The notes: generated by a model from the letters alone, not told the origin. A DNA stretch of 64,000 nucleotides from Sphaerospermopsis torques-reginae ITEP-024 (GCF_019598945.1 NZ_CP080598.1:1302001-1366000), one strand, 5' to 3'; shown: positions 30,551 through 40,240, counted from the stretch's first letter. Numbers and translations are program-made.

Positions 30551-31289
30551 AAAGTCTAGTTTTGTCTAGGTTTTATATAGCAGATGACAGTGAAGAAGGT
30601 AGGGGAAGCAAAATTAAGTCTTTATCCTGACTCCTAAGATTATTGTTGTTGAAAAAATCAAAGGAATTTATAACCCACATTCCGCACTTCAATTTGTAGT
30701 ACACATACAAGTATCATAAGCAGCATAAATGCTTAAATATAAATACGGAATTAATACAGTAAAAATATAAACTTTACTTTCTATTTGACTACTAAAGAGA
30801 AATTCATAAGGCATTACGTCCTTGTTTTGGTATTTTGTGATTGTACAGTTTCATCAATATTTAAAACTTAGTGATCAAGGATTATTTGATGGTAGAAAAT
30901 TCCAGTTTATACCACTGTTTGTTGATGAATTAGTATAAGCCTAAGCCCTATGTTGGTGCTAACATCCAAAAATTTCCGGTGGTGTGGGACGAAAAGCCCG
31001 CTAATCAAGGACGGGCGGGATGCCCACTCACAAGGGTAGGTATTTTACATTGTCGTCAGGGCAAGACTTGGATGACTTGGAAGGACTGTGGACAAGGGAG
31101 GAAAACCGTACAAAATCAGATGCTCTTGGTAACAAGAACAGCCCGTCAAAATACCATTGTGCGTATCAAATCTTCCTTGTCTACCTAGTCCTGCCTTCAC
31201 AGTTAATATTAAAAACCTACCCCTGTGAGCGGGATGCCCATCCCACAAGATTAGATACTCTATTTTTTGGCGTAACCTCACAAGGTCAT
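30551..31289. other. Gene-free stretch with an inverted-repeat element
   Basis: No gene is supported. The right part is the repeat at 30983-31247; open frames there are by-products of the repeat. Confidence 0.5.
30983..31247. mobile_element. MITE-like element with imperfect inverted ends, ~265 bp
   Basis: CTCACAAGGGTAGGTATTT (31027-31045) pairs with AAAAACCTACCCCTGTGAG (31211-31229) with two mismatches. An outer TGTGGGA (30983) matches TCCCACA (31241). No protein similarity recognised inside. Confidence 0.55.
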
Positions 31290-32828
31290 TTACACACCTA
31301 CTAAGGTTTTGTTCTCTACTTGAGATTCGGTCTTAGGTAGTTTGGATTCTACTGCTGTACCTTTGAAGAAATCAGGATTGGCTTCGGTGTAGAATTTATA
31401 GGGATTGCCGAATACATAGGCTTTGAAGTCATCTTCAGAAATTACGCCTTCTCTGACCAAATCCCAGCTTTCAGCTAAGGGTGTGGTGAGATCGGGTACA
31501 TCCCAGTGACCAACATCGGAGGAATAAATGGCGTTGATCTTCACTCCCAAGGGGTTGGCTTTATCGTTGAATGCCGCAGCGATAGTACGATCATCTGATT
31601 CAGAACCAAAGAAGAAACTATTCACCCAGCGATCGCGTATATCTTCAATTGATTGAATCCCAGCTGCACCAAAATCTTCTAATTCACTACCCACTGGTGA
31701 ACGACTATGACGGTTGAAGGAAGCACCCAATACACTCTTGGTCAATTCTTCTTTGCTGAGAGAATATCCTTGAGTAATTTCTCCACCATACTCTGCAAAC
31801 AACTCAAACAACTCATCGGGGTTAGCTAAATCTGGGTTGTAATTTTGCAGTCCTTCTAAATTGCGTTTGGAGAAACGATCCACTAAATGAATGTAGACGT
31901 GAGCGCCCCAATCTGCACCACCTTCTAGCATACCAACGCGCAATTGTGGGAAGCGTCTGGTTACACCACCAAAGAATAATGCTTTCGCAAATGCTTGTGA
32001 ACCATCGGCAAAGTGACCGATGTGGTTGTTCATGTAGTTACTGATGGAGGAGCGTCCTGTCCATCCTTGGCTACCATAATGGGTGGTGAGAGGTACGCCT
32101 AATTCAACGGCTTTAGCCCAGAAGGGATCGTAGTCGTATTCACTATCTAATCCGAAAAAGTCAATGTAAGAGGCATATTTACCAATTTCGGGGAATTGAT
32201 CGGCTGGGTATTTATCAGCGATCGCTTTAATTGGCCGTCTCACACCACCAGGAATATTTGCCACCTTCAATCCTAGTGTTTTTACAGCAAATTCTAACTC
32301 TTCAATTGCTTCTTGGGGGGTAGTCATGGGGATACCAGCTACCACAGTCAGGCGATCGCTATATTGACGGTAAATATCGGCATGATAGTGATTAATCGCC
32401 CGTTGCAATAATTGACGATTCTCTTTACTTGCACCAGCCGCAGCTAAAGCATTATTGGGAAATAATACCGAATAATCTGATCCTTGCTCCGCTTGACGTT
32501 CATAGAGTAATGCAGGGAGAGTGTAAGTAGCTAAATCTAAGGTATTACGAGTAACTCTAGCCCACCAAGGCGATCGCAATGTCCGATTATATTGACGCTC
32601 TTCAGGGGTTTGTTGATACCAGTCTTTACCTTCACTCTTGGGATTAAGACGAGAAGATTCAGCCTTGCGTAATTCATCTACCAGTTTTACACCGCCGTAG
32701 TGAGCAATATAATCCTCAAGGGCAGGAGTAAAGTCATTAGTGTGAACATCAGTATCAATGACAGGATAATCCAGATTGGCTCTAACTGCAGCGGAGGGAG
32801 AGCTTTTCAACTTGCTATATTTACTCAT
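31290..32828 (-). CDS. Amidohydrolase family protein (amidohydrolase-2/ACMSD-like)
   Basis: Metal-dependent TIM-barrel hydrolase or decarboxylase. The N-terminus carries the metal motif VIDTDVHTND (D-x-H variant). Further on are IPMTTPQEAIEELEFAV, a histidine in PLTTHYGSQGW, GGVTRRFPQLRVGMLEGGADW and, near the end, the metal-binding aspartate motif AIYSSDVGHWDVPD with FGNPYKFY, all typical of the amidohydrolase-2 superfamily. I chose ATG 32828 because AAGGA lies 6 nt upstream; the longer frame starts at 32876 without a site. 512 aa, long for the family because of inserts. Substrate unknown. Divergent or independent of the monooxygenase upstream. Confidence 0.87.
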   Translation of the reverse strand: MSKYSKLKSSPSAAVRANLDYPVIDTDVHTNDFTPALEDYIAHYGGVKLVDELRKAESSRLNPKSEGKDWYQQTPEERQYNRTLRSPWWARVTRNTLDLATYTLPALLYERQAEQGSDYSVLFPNNALAAAGASKENRQLLQRAINHYHADIYRQYSDRLTVVAGIPMTTPQEAIEELEFAVKTLGLKVANIPGGVRRPIKAIADKYPADQFPEIGKYASYIDFFGLDSEYDYDPFWAKAVELGVPLTTHYGSQGWTGRSSISNYMNNHIGHFADGSQAFAKALFFGGVTRRFPQLRVGMLEGGADWGAHVYIHLVDRFSKRNLEGLQNYNPDLANPDELFELFAEYGGEITQGYSLSKEELTKSVLGASFNRHSRSPVGSELEDFGAAGIQSIEDIRDRWVNSFFFGSESDDRTIAAAFNDKANPLGVKINAIYSSDVGHWDVPDLTTPLAESWDLVREGVISEDDFKAYVFGNPYKFYTEANPDFFKGTAVESKLPKTESQVENKTLVGV

Positions 32829-33358
32829 ATTTTCCTTAGAAAAGTTACAAGACAATTTAGATCCCTGATTTCTCAAACAATTGCAGAATCTAAAAGTTAT
32901 GAATTTTCAAAAAATCGGGTATCTGAGGGAAATCGTGCTGTTGATTTTGACTTGAGTTTAATCCGTGAAATTGAAGATTCTTGTCTTTTTGACAAGCATA
33001 ACTTTCCGATAGTTTGCATGGACTCCGGTAGGCTTTTAACGTCTGTGCTGACGGTCTCTTGTAGGGTGCGTCAGATGTGATAAATTGGTTATTGTGAACA
33101 AATTTTCTACTGACGCACCATACTTTTTTATTTACACCAACACCATCTTTTGTTTGTATAAAGTTAAAAATTCTGGCGGTGCTGAATTGAGGTATGAAAA
33201 TTGAAAATTCCATTTCTCAAGCTCTTACTCTTTGCGCCTCTGCGTGAGACAAATTTCAGGACTTACGCACGAATTATGGAATAACGAACCACTCCAGGCA
33301 CAGAGGACACAGAGAAAGGAGGTTTTGAGAGAGATTTTGCGTAATTCCTTAAATTTAT
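32829..33358. repeat. Repeat-rich gap: four short palindromic or dispersed elements
   Basis: (1) A degenerate AGATCCCTGATTTCT...AAAATCGGGTATCT palindrome at 32857-32927, related to 18668-18733. (2) GTAGGGTGCGTCAG (33061-33074) with CTGACGCACCATAC (33110-33123), a hairpin. (3) CTTTGCGCCTCTGCGTGAGAC (33230-33250), a dispersed sequence with relatives at 43703 and 56567. (4) A 92-bp element at 33258-33349. No gene seen. Confidence 0.65.
33258..33349. mobile_element. 92-bp MITE-like element, ends AGGACTTACGCA / TGCGTAATTCCT
   Basis: Terminal 12-bp inverted repeats with one mismatch (33258-33269 and 33338-33349). Non-coding. Such AGGACTTACGCA ends recur in Nostocales intergenic DNA. Confidence 0.6.
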
Positions 33359-34702
33359 TTAAACTGCTGCTAATACCTTTTGAAATTGATTAACTGGACG
33401 AGATAAACCGAGATTTTCCCGCAGAGTTGTACCTTCATACTCAGTGCGGAATAAACCCCGACGTTGTAATTCAGGAATTACTAAATCAACAAAATCATCT
33501 AGTCCACCGGGAAGATAAGGAGGCATAATATTGAAACCATCAGCAGCATCATTAACAAACCAGCTTTCAAGTTGATCTGCAATTTGTACTGGTGTACCAA
33601 TAATTGTCCAATGACCACGCGCTCCTGCAATCCATTGATAAAGCTCACGAATGGTAAAATTGTGTTTGCGAGCAATATCAATTAATAATGCTTGGCGGCT
33701 TTTGTTATCATTGGTTTCTGGTAACTCTGGCAGTGGTCCATCAAGGGGATAACCGGAAAGATCCGTGCCTATGAGTCCTTGCAATAAAGCCAAACCAACC
33801 TGGGGATGAATTAAATCTTGTAGTTCTTGATATTTGGCTTTTGCGTCTGCTTCTGTTAGTCCCACGACTGGAAAAACACCAGGCATAACCTTGAGTTGAT
33901 CCGGGGTACGTCCATATTTTGCTAATCTACCTTTAACATCTGCATAGAAGGCTTGGGCATCTTCTAGGGTTTGTTGAGCAGTAAATATAACTTCGGCAGT
34001 TTTACCAGCCAGTTCTTTACCATCTTCAGAAGAACCAGCTTGCACAATTACAGGATAACCTTGGGGCGGACGGGCAATGTTCAATGGTCCGCGCACGGAG
34101 AAAAATCTGCCTTTATGGTTAAGTTGATGTATTTTGTTGGGGTCGTAGTAAAAAGCTGTTTCTTTATCACGGACAAAAGCATCATCTTCCCAGCTATCCC
34201 ACAAACCTTTGACTACATCAATAAATTCATGGGCGCGGATGTACCGTTCTGCATGAATAGGATGGGCTTCTAGACCGAAGTTCCCAGCAGCTTCACTACT
34301 ACCCGTTGTGACTACGTTCCAGCCTGCTCTTCCCCCAGAAATATGATCTAAAGAAGCAAATTTGCGTGCCAGAATATACGGATCTTCGTAGGTGGTAGAG
34401 GCAGTGGCGATAAAACCAATCTTTTCTGTCACCGCAGACAAAGCTGAAAATAGGGTAACAGGTTCAAAGTCGCCACCGAAGGCTGTACGCCCTTCTGCAC
34501 CGGGACGTTGTTGTAAGGCTAAACCGTCGGCTAGAAAAAATGCGTCAAATTTACCACGCTCGGCTGTCTGGGCTATTTGTTTATAATGCTCAAAGTTGAG
34601 AGCGCCATTACTCCGTGCTTGAGGATGTCTCCAAGCTGCTACGTGCTGACCTGCTCCGGGTAAAAATGCACCTAGTCTTAGTTGTTTTTGTTGTTTGCCC
34701 AT
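33359..34702 (-). CDS. LLM-class flavin-dependent monooxygenase (NtaA/SnaA/DszA family)
   Basis: FMNH2-dependent TIM-barrel monooxygenase acting on sulfur- or nitrogen-containing organics. Signatures: LGAFLPGAGQHVAAWRHP, FDAFFLADG, EPVTLFSALSAVTEKIGFIATASTT, the SLDHISGGRAGWNVVTTG core, GPLNIARPPQGYPVIVQAGSS and GFNIMPPYLPGGLDDFVD. These define the NtaA/SnaA/SoxA(DszA) group. I chose ATG 34702 because GGAG lies 6 nt upstream; the open frame continues to 34780. 447 aa. The nearby GST and TauD genes suggest organosulfur or xenobiotic use, but the substrate is not shown. Confidence 0.93.
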   Translation of the reverse strand: MGKQQKQLRLGAFLPGAGQHVAAWRHPQARSNGALNFEHYKQIAQTAERGKFDAFFLADGLALQQRPGAEGRTAFGGDFEPVTLFSALSAVTEKIGFIATASTTYEDPYILARKFASLDHISGGRAGWNVVTTGSSEAAGNFGLEAHPIHAERYIRAHEFIDVVKGLWDSWEDDAFVRDKETAFYYDPNKIHQLNHKGRFFSVRGPLNIARPPQGYPVIVQAGSSEDGKELAGKTAEVIFTAQQTLEDAQAFYADVKGRLAKYGRTPDQLKVMPGVFPVVGLTEADAKAKYQELQDLIHPQVGLALLQGLIGTDLSGYPLDGPLPELPETNDNKSRQALLIDIARKHNFTIRELYQWIAGARGHWTIIGTPVQIADQLESWFVNDAADGFNIMPPYLPGGLDDFVDLVIPELQRRGLFRTEYEGTTLRENLGLSRPVNQFQKVLAAV

Positions 34703-35475
34703 ATCAGACTCCAAGTAATATTTTTTACTAAATGAATATAGGATGATAAAAACTGGTATGGCAGTTGTCATATATATCAATGTGACTACCGCATATTTAT
34801 TTTTTGAGAAAGCTTTTTCAACTCCTTAGCCATAGCTATAGGCATTAGCGTTAGTGGTGGGTTGCTGATCAAACTACTGTATCTCGACTGATTTATCGTA
34901 AATTAATAGTAGAATCTCATAACTCTCCTGAAAAAGCAAGTACCTTTTCATAAAAATATGGTGAACTAAATTTGTTGGTGGCTAATTGTTAGATATTCAA
35001 AGTATTTGATGGCTTTGGAGTGTGCAAAGTAGGCGATCGCCTCCGGCACTGGCGTAGCCAATCGCCTCTGGTGTGCGGAATGCCATCGCTGAATTTGAAT
35101 ACAACATATAAAACAAATGTACTTATATTTGACTACTGGGTAAGAGCAAAGTAGCTTAAAATATAAGTATGGAAACTCTAGAGTATCAGTCCGTCAGGAG
35201 TACGAACTGCACAATGGAATTTTGCTGCTGCTTTATTATAGGTACGAGCAATTTTGATGATCCGAATGTGATAAGTGTGATTATGGGGATAAGTTACCAG
35301 AATTAGATCAAGGATAGAGTGTAGATTTAGAAAAGGTAGAAGTTTTGTAAGCAAGACAACTAAATAAATAGTAAATAGTTAGATGCAGGTGTGTGTTATG
35401 CTCAAGGTGAAACGATGTATTGACGAAATCAATGCATTTGTGGCAGAAACCACTACACTCTCGAAAGGAGTTGCA
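34703..35475. other. Gene-free stretch with a HIP1-rich dispersed repeat
   Basis: At 35033-35088 two variants of a GCGATCGCCTC(C/T)GG unit follow each other, a common Nostoc-type repeat. The rest is AT-rich and I see nothing else. The monooxygenase promoter should lie at the left edge. Confidence 0.5.
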
Positions 35476-35976
35476 ATGAACAAGTATTTAGAATTCTTCC
35501 AAACTCTTCACGATGAGGTTGCACCAACAGGTTATTTAGGTCGGGGTTCGCATTATTCAGTGCTTCGATCTGTTGTCTGGCATAACAATTTGCAGCATCC
35601 ATTAACCAAGGCTGTTTACCATGATTTAGCTATTATTTGGGATGAAGATCACGATATCAGGGTAATTGAAGTTGTTAAGTTGCTTTATTTTGCAGGACTT
35701 CTCACACCCGCTATTATTGTTGGAGAACGGAAAGGTAGTTTCACACTGCTAGTTTCTGAACAGACCGTTGAAGAGGCTGGTAAAAAGTGGCTTTGTGCCT
35801 ATCAAAAAGCGGTTGAAAAAATAACACAATCACTTTATGATCCTTGGGCGGCTACAGTTGCATCCATTAATTCACGCGATTATGGCATTATTAATGATGA
35901 CTCGGAAAAAGTTGTTCAGTACCTTCAAACAATAAATATGCTGTGGCAACTTGGCATCAAACCAAGTGAAGTGTAG
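35476..35976 (+). CDS. Hypothetical protein
   Basis: 166 residues starting MNKYLEFFQTLHDE. The start is well supported by AAAGGAG with a 5-nt spacer; the open frame continues upstream to 35383 but without a comparable site. Soluble, mixed alpha/beta composition, no signal peptide, membrane segment or motif I recognise. It stands alone between a repeat-rich gap and the two-gene unit at 36086-37008. It could be a small accessory or immunity-type protein, but nothing shows that. Confidence 0.6.
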   Translation: MNKYLEFFQTLHDEVAPTGYLGRGSHYSVLRSVVWHNNLQHPLTKAVYHDLAIIWDEDHDIRVIEVVKLLYFAGLLTPAIIVGERKGSFTLLVSEQTVEEAGKKWLCAYQKAVEKITQSLYDPWAATVASINSRDYGIINDDSEKVVQYLQTINMLWQLGIKPSEV

Positions 35977-36085
35977 TAAGGAGCATATAACAATCATCTA
36001 ACAGAAGTAAGATGTGTAGTTGCAACGCGAAACGCACTATCATCTTAAAAGTTTAAGATATTACAATTAAAATATTCATTAACTG

Positions 36086-36628
36086 ATGAATTCAAACTCG
36101 AAAGAATTGGTAATCACCAAACTTGAACAAGGATTACCCGCTATTACTCCAGCCTTTGGTGCAACATTAGCAGAAGCCTGTGCGGTTTGTTTAAACAATC
36201 AAGGTTATATTCAGGGTATAGAACTCACAGTCAAAGGAGAGTTTACCGCCGTTTTTAAACTATATTGGCAAGAGGTAACAGACCAAATGCTACGTTGTTG
36301 GAACGATAGCGAATATACTACAGAACAGGCGGCTTATGGAATTGCTTTTTTAATTATACAAGAACTTACGGACTATACAGTTATCGAACGTTCTCGCAGA
36401 GGAACAGGATTTGATTACTGGTTGGGTAAAAAAGGTGATAACAATGAACTACCATTTCAAAATGCAGTGCGTTTAGAAGTTTCCGGCATTCGTAAAGGCG
36501 ACGACAGCCGAATAAAAGCTAGAATTAAACAGAAACTTGAGCAAGTCAGCCCCACAGATGGTACACTCCCAGCTTACATCGTGGTAGTTGAATTTAGTAA
36601 TCCTTTAGCGTTCGTAGTAAAAAAATGA
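36086..36628 (+). CDS. Hypothetical protein, first of a translationally coupled pair
   Basis: 180 residues. The middle has RGTGFDYWLG (~102-111), then ~18 residues later AVRLEVSGIRKGDDSRI, followed by KARIKQKLEQV and a hydrophobic strand AYIVVVEFSNP. A conserved-looking Asp followed by E-V-S-G on a strand recalls the D...E-x-K/S pattern of PD-(D/E)xK nuclease folds, but the lysine is absent and I cannot confirm the fold. The stop codon overlaps the next start as ATGA, so both products are probably made together. Confidence 0.6.
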   Translation: MNSNSKELVITKLEQGLPAITPAFGATLAEACAVCLNNQGYIQGIELTVKGEFTAVFKLYWQEVTDQMLRCWNDSEYTTEQAAYGIAFLIIQELTDYTVIERSRRGTGFDYWLGKKGDNNELPFQNAVRLEVSGIRKGDDSRIKARIKQKLEQVSPTDGTLPAYIVVVEFSNPLAFVVKK

Positions 36629-37008
36629 GTCAGATTCAAGAATTACATAAACAAGCTATGGATTTAGCCGAAATGGCACAAGTTGCTAAACTTAAAAATA
36701 ACTTAGATTTAGCTTCTCAATTATCCCGACAAGCATTTGAAAAAGAACGATTAGCAGCAGAATTAATAACAAATGATTTTGCAGCAGAACCAACTCGTTC
36801 AATATTGTATCGTAGTGCTGCCAGCCTAGCAATTGACTGTGGAGAAATTCACATTGCAGAACGTTTAATTACAACTGCTTTATCAGGAAATCCACCATCT
36901 GAAATTGCCGAAGAACTCAGAGATTTATTTGTACAAATCAATATTCATAAATATTTTGCTCGTCGAGGTTTGGTATTTGATGAATCTAAACTTCAGATTT
37001 TTAGCTAG
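36625..37008 (+). CDS. Small helical hypothetical protein, second of the coupled pair
   Basis: 127 residues, almost entirely alpha-helical by composition, with alanine- and leucine-rich stretches like tetratricopeptide-type helix pairs (MDLAEMAQVAKLKNNLDLA, SAASLAIDCGEIHIAERLI). No catalytic motif. The ATG overlaps the upstream stop by 4 bp. It is likely a binding partner or scaffold for the upstream protein; the function is unknown. Confidence 0.6.
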   Translation: MSQIQELHKQAMDLAEMAQVAKLKNNLDLASQLSRQAFEKERLAAELITNDFAAEPTRSILYRSAASLAIDCGEIHIAERLITTALSGNPPSEIAEELRDLFVQINIHKYFARRGLVFDESKLQIFS

Positions 37009-37049
37009 GAATTAGCTGTTAATAAATAGGTTTAAATTTGCTATCTTAA

Positions 37050-37703
37050 TCAAATCAAAGGTAGTAATATAGGAATCTCATCTGGACAATCAGCAATTAA
37101 ATCAGCTTTGTGAGTTTCCAACTCTTCCCTGCTTCCATAGCCATAAGTCACACCAATTGAAGTTATATTATTTTTCTTAGCTCCGATGATATCATGAGAG
37201 CGATCGCCTACCATAACAACAGTAGAAGCTAAAAGACTTTCCCTCTCTATAATGTAGGAAATTAAATCACCTTTCACACTTCTATTCCCATCCAACTCAC
37301 TACCATAAACACCATCAAATAAAGGTGCTAAATCAAAATATTCAATAATGCGTGCAGCATAAATCTGAGGTTTGGAAGTAGCTACAAAAGTTTGATAACC
37401 AGCAGCACGAATAATTTTTAGGGTTTCGGGAATTTGCGGATAAAGGGAGTTTTCAAATAACCCAATTGTAGAAAAGCGACTACGATATAGTAAAACTGCC
37501 TCCTCAAGCAATGTATCATCAGAGGTTTGCAATAATTGGGAAAAACTGCTTTTCAGTGGTGGTCCAATACACCAAAGCAATTCCTCAGCATCCGGTGGTT
37601 TATAACCAAGTTCCGATAAAGCATACTGAATACAGCAAGTAATTCCCGGTTTAGGATCAGTTAGAGTTCCATCTAGGTCAAAAAGGACTGTGCGAAAAAG
37701 CAT
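37050..37703 (-). CDS. HAD-family hydrolase, phosphoglycolate-phosphatase-like
   Basis: Haloacid-dehalogenase fold phosphatase with a C1-type helical cap. Motif I F-D9-L-D11-GTLTD, motif II ATSKP (~105), motif III Lys in VKGDLI and motif IV MVGDRSHDIIGAKKNN are present. The GDRxHDxxGA wording and 217 aa length match the Gph/PpaX subgroup, which hydrolyses 2-phosphoglycolate or small phosphate esters; the true substrate is unproven. It converges on the 36086-37008 pair with a 41-bp gap. Confidence 0.9.
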   Translation of the reverse strand: MLFRTVLFDLDGTLTDPKPGITCCIQYALSELGYKPPDAEELLWCIGPPLKSSFSQLLQTSDDTLLEEAVLLYRSRFSTIGLFENSLYPQIPETLKIIRAAGYQTFVATSKPQIYAARIIEYFDLAPLFDGVYGSELDGNRSVKGDLISYIIERESLLASTVVMVGDRSHDIIGAKKNNITSIGVTYGYGSREELETHKADLIADCPDEIPILLPLI

Positions 37704-37714
37704 TTTGGTGAAAT

Positions 37715-37849
37715 TAGATAGTTTTTATAGCAACCACTAAGGGGGTTAAGATATCAAATGATAGCGCACGTTGACGTAAGGTCGTTGATAAAACTTAGAC
37801 TCCAAGAAACTTTTAACACTGTCACCTGTCACCTGTTCCCTGTCACCTG
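37715..37849. repeat. STRR, TGTCACC units
   Basis: TGTCACC heptamers (about 37819-37848, one interrupted) lie directly downstream of the dioxygenase-family stop codon. Confidence 0.75.
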
Positions 37850-38209
37850 CTATAACCTTTGCAGAAACTCAATATTCAACGGTAGTTTTTCCCCTAACCA
37901 CAGAGAATTATCTGTATGATCTTTGACATCATCTCCCGTTTCTGGATGAACCAAAATATCTAAACCTTCTCTATTAAGCATTAACCAAGGCACAACTTCA
38001 CCAAACTGATGTGGTAAAAAAGCTACTTGATACATTGATTTTGGGTGTGGTCCTACAGGCTGTTCATGCCAGCGTCCCAATCTTACATCAAATTTAGCAC
38101 CTAAACCTTCTCTTATACGAGCAGCAGCTTCACGACTAACAGTATCAAAATAAATATGTGCATGAAACCCAGTAATATCAGTATTTTTATTCATAGTTCT
38201 TGATTTCAC
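37850..38209 (-). CDS. DOPA 4,5-dioxygenase family protein
   Basis: Small single-domain extradiol-type protein. The motifs GFHAHIYFD (~14-22), PHPKSMYQVAF and DILVHPETGDDVKDHTDNSLWLG supply the histidines expected for metal binding in this family. 119 aa is typical. The family includes plant/fungal DOPA ring-cleaving enzymes; bacterial members are mostly uncharacterised, so the reaction is uncertain. The frame opens with GTG at 38209; ATG at 38194 is an alternative with GAGGTG upstream. Confidence 0.85.
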   Translation of the reverse strand: MKSRTMNKNTDITGFHAHIYFDTVSREAAARIREGLGAKFDVRLGRWHEQPVGPHPKSMYQVAFLPHQFGEVVPWLMLNREGLDILVHPETGDDVKDHTDNSLWLGEKLPLNIEFLQRL

Positions 38210-38601
38210 CTCTTCCTATGAAGTATAGCTCAATAATTATTTAGATATACTAATCATTCGTAAGCCATAAATTTAGTGAAACACAGATTTTTTGTCAAAC
38301 CACTTGAATTTTCTTTCTGGTCATGTAATACTACTAAAACAATCACCAGTAACTCGGTCAATAAACTGTAGTTTCTATTTTGTCTCAAGCCGTCCATAAA
38401 TTATTCAAACCCGTCAAGGGTGATACACAGATAACTGGCAATAGTTATGTCTGCGCTGATCTTGGTATTGGAAGTAACTATTGAGTCAAGGGGTGAAAGC
38501 TAGTGAGCATAAATCAATTAGCTACTGACTATTTAAGATTTGGGTTTTTGATGTAAACAAATTCCCCAAGCACAAATCCTAATTTACTAAGGAATTTAAA
38601 C
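38210..38601. other. AT-rich gap, nothing firmly recognised
   Basis: Holds the divergent promoters of the dioxygenase-family gene and the GST gene. An open 39-codon stretch at 38367-38484 has protein-like composition but no start codon. Confidence 0.4.
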
Positions 38602-39273
38602 ATGGCTGACATTAAGATTTATAGTGCGGTTGTTTGTCCTTATGCTCACCGTACCCGCTTGGTACTTCAAGAAAAGGGTATTGATTTTGATTTGATTGAA
38701 ATTGATTTACAGAATAAACCAGAAGGTTTTACAAAAGTTTCTCCTTATGGAAAAGTACCTGCAATTACTCATGGAGAAAATCGGATTTGGGAATCAGCAG
38801 TTATTAATGAATATCTGGATGAAGTATTTCCTAACCCACCGCTTTTACCTAGTAACCCCATTGCAAAAGCTCAGGCTCGAATTTGGATAGATTTTGCTAA
38901 TACTAGATTAGTTCCTGCTTTTTCTACTCTTTTACGCAGTCCAGATTTCCAAAAACAAGAAGAAGCCAAACAAGAACTCTACAAACATCTAGAATTTATT
39001 GAAAATGAAGGTTTAGGAAAACTTTCTGGAGATGGTCCATACTGGTTTGGTGAATCTATCAGTTTAGTTGATTTTACCTTTTTCCCCTGGTTTGAAAGAT
39101 GGGCTGCTCTTAAACATTATCGTGGCTTTGGTATCCCTGCTGAATTTACTCGTTTGAAACAGTGGAAACACGCGCTCAAGGAACGTGAATCTGTAAAGGC
39201 GATCGCTAACTCCAAAGAGTTCTATATTGAGCGATATGCTAAATTTGCTGCTCCTGTTCCTGTCGCTGCTTAG
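38602..39273 (+). CDS. Glutathione S-transferase family protein
   Basis: Thioredoxin-like N-terminal domain with active-site motif C12-P-Y-A (omega/lambda-like class that uses Cys) and the glutathione-binding FTKVSPYGKVPAI (cis-Pro) and ESAVINEYLDE (~64-74). An all-helical C-terminal domain contains the N-cap box SLVDFTFFPWFERW. 223 aa is normal. The Cys-type site favours thiol transfer or reductive deglutathionylation over classical conjugation. It lies 44 bp upstream of the TauD-like gene and is probably co-transcribed. Confidence 0.9.
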   Translation: MADIKIYSAVVCPYAHRTRLVLQEKGIDFDLIEIDLQNKPEGFTKVSPYGKVPAITHGENRIWESAVINEYLDEVFPNPPLLPSNPIAKAQARIWIDFANTRLVPAFSTLLRSPDFQKQEEAKQELYKHLEFIENEGLGKLSGDGPYWFGESISLVDFTFFPWFERWAALKHYRGFGIPAEFTRLKQWKHALKERESVKAIANSKEFYIERYAKFAAPVPVAA

Positions 39274-39317
39274 TCAAACGCTGCATTCAAATATTCCTAA
39301 ATTGAGAAGACAAATTT

Positions 39318-40226
39318 ATGAGTTATCAAAACATAGAAATCAAACCCATTGCTGGACGCATCGGTGCAAAAATTAAAGGTGTTAATCTAGCTGAAAACCT
39401 CAGTGATGAAATCATCAGCGAAATTAGAAAAGCCTTAGTTCAATATAAAGTTATTTTCTTCCGTAACCAAGAACTTGATGCCGATGGACAAGTAGCTTTT
39501 GCACGGCGTTTTGGTGAAATCACTACCGCACATCCGACAGTTCCATCACTTCCTGGACATCCAGAAGTATTAGATTTAGATTACAGCCGTACCGTTGCCC
39601 GTGCTAATAGCTGGCACACCGATGTTACATTTGTAGATCGTCCGCCCCTTGGCTCAGTCTTGCGGGCATTGGTAATTCCGCCGGCGGGAGGGGATACTAT
39701 TTGGGCAAATTCGGTGACTGCATACCAAGATTTACCGGAGCATTTGCGGAATTTAGCGGATCAACTTTGGGCTGTACATAGTAATGCTTATGATTATGCC
39801 ACAGCCTTTGATATACCTGAAGAAGTGAAATCTTACCGGGATGTGTTTACTTCAACGGTGTATGAAACCTTGCATCCAGTGGTGAGAATTCATCCTGAAT
39901 CTGGGGAAAAAGGTTTATTTATTGGTGGTTTTGTGCGTCAAATTCGCGGTTTATCTCCAACTGAATCAGGGGATATTATTCGCTTATTGCAATCTTATAT
40001 TACACGACCTGAGAATACAGTGCGTTGGCGTTGGCAGGTTGGGGATGTGGCATTTTGGGATAACCGTGCTACTCAACATTATGCGATCGCCGACTACGGA
40101 GATCAACCTCGTCGCGTGCAGCGTGTAACCATTGCCGGTGATCTTCCTTTAGGTATTGATGGTAAATATAGTCAAGCCATTAAAGGCGATTCTGCGGCAT
40201 ATATTCCCAATCTTGTAGCAGCTTAA
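39318..40226 (+). CDS. TauD/TfdA-family 2-oxoglutarate Fe(II) dioxygenase
   Basis: Oxidative cleavage of substrates such as taurine, alkanesulfonates or alkylsulfates, releasing sulfite or sulfate. The Fe(II) facial triad is visible: H100-T-D102 in SWHTDVTF and H254 in RATQHYAI. The C-terminal Arg-rich RRVQRVTI supplies the 2-oxoglutarate-binding arginine. The N-terminus IEIKPIAGRIGAKIKGVNLAE is standard. 302 aa. It sits between the GST and thioredoxin-fold genes on the same strand, supporting a sulfur-scavenging role; the exact substrate is unknown. Confidence 0.93.
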   Translation: MSYQNIEIKPIAGRIGAKIKGVNLAENLSDEIISEIRKALVQYKVIFFRNQELDADGQVAFARRFGEITTAHPTVPSLPGHPEVLDLDYSRTVARANSWHTDVTFVDRPPLGSVLRALVIPPAGGDTIWANSVTAYQDLPEHLRNLADQLWAVHSNAYDYATAFDIPEEVKSYRDVFTSTVYETLHPVVRIHPESGEKGLFIGGFVRQIRGLSPTESGDIIRLLQSYITRPENTVRWRWQVGDVAFWDNRATQHYAIADYGDQPRRVQRVTIAGDLPLGIDGKYSQAIKGDSAAYIPNLVAA

Positions 40227-40240
40227 TCACTGGCTAAATG

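Noticed and set aside
30837-30938. 33-codon frame (QFHQYLKLSDQGLFDGRKFQF...) after the tnpB element
   Set aside because: GTG start only, no Shine-Dalgarno, no recognised family; may be a transposase scrap but not supportable.
31020-31304. Overlapping open frames on both strands in the 31.0-31.3 kb repeat
   Set aside because: They arise from the GC-richer inverted-repeat element and have no coding character.
38367-38484. 39-codon open stretch (VHKLFKPVKGDTQITGNSY...) before the GST gene
   Set aside because: Protein-like composition but no start codon or ribosome-binding site and no family recognised; could be a gene scrap or chance.
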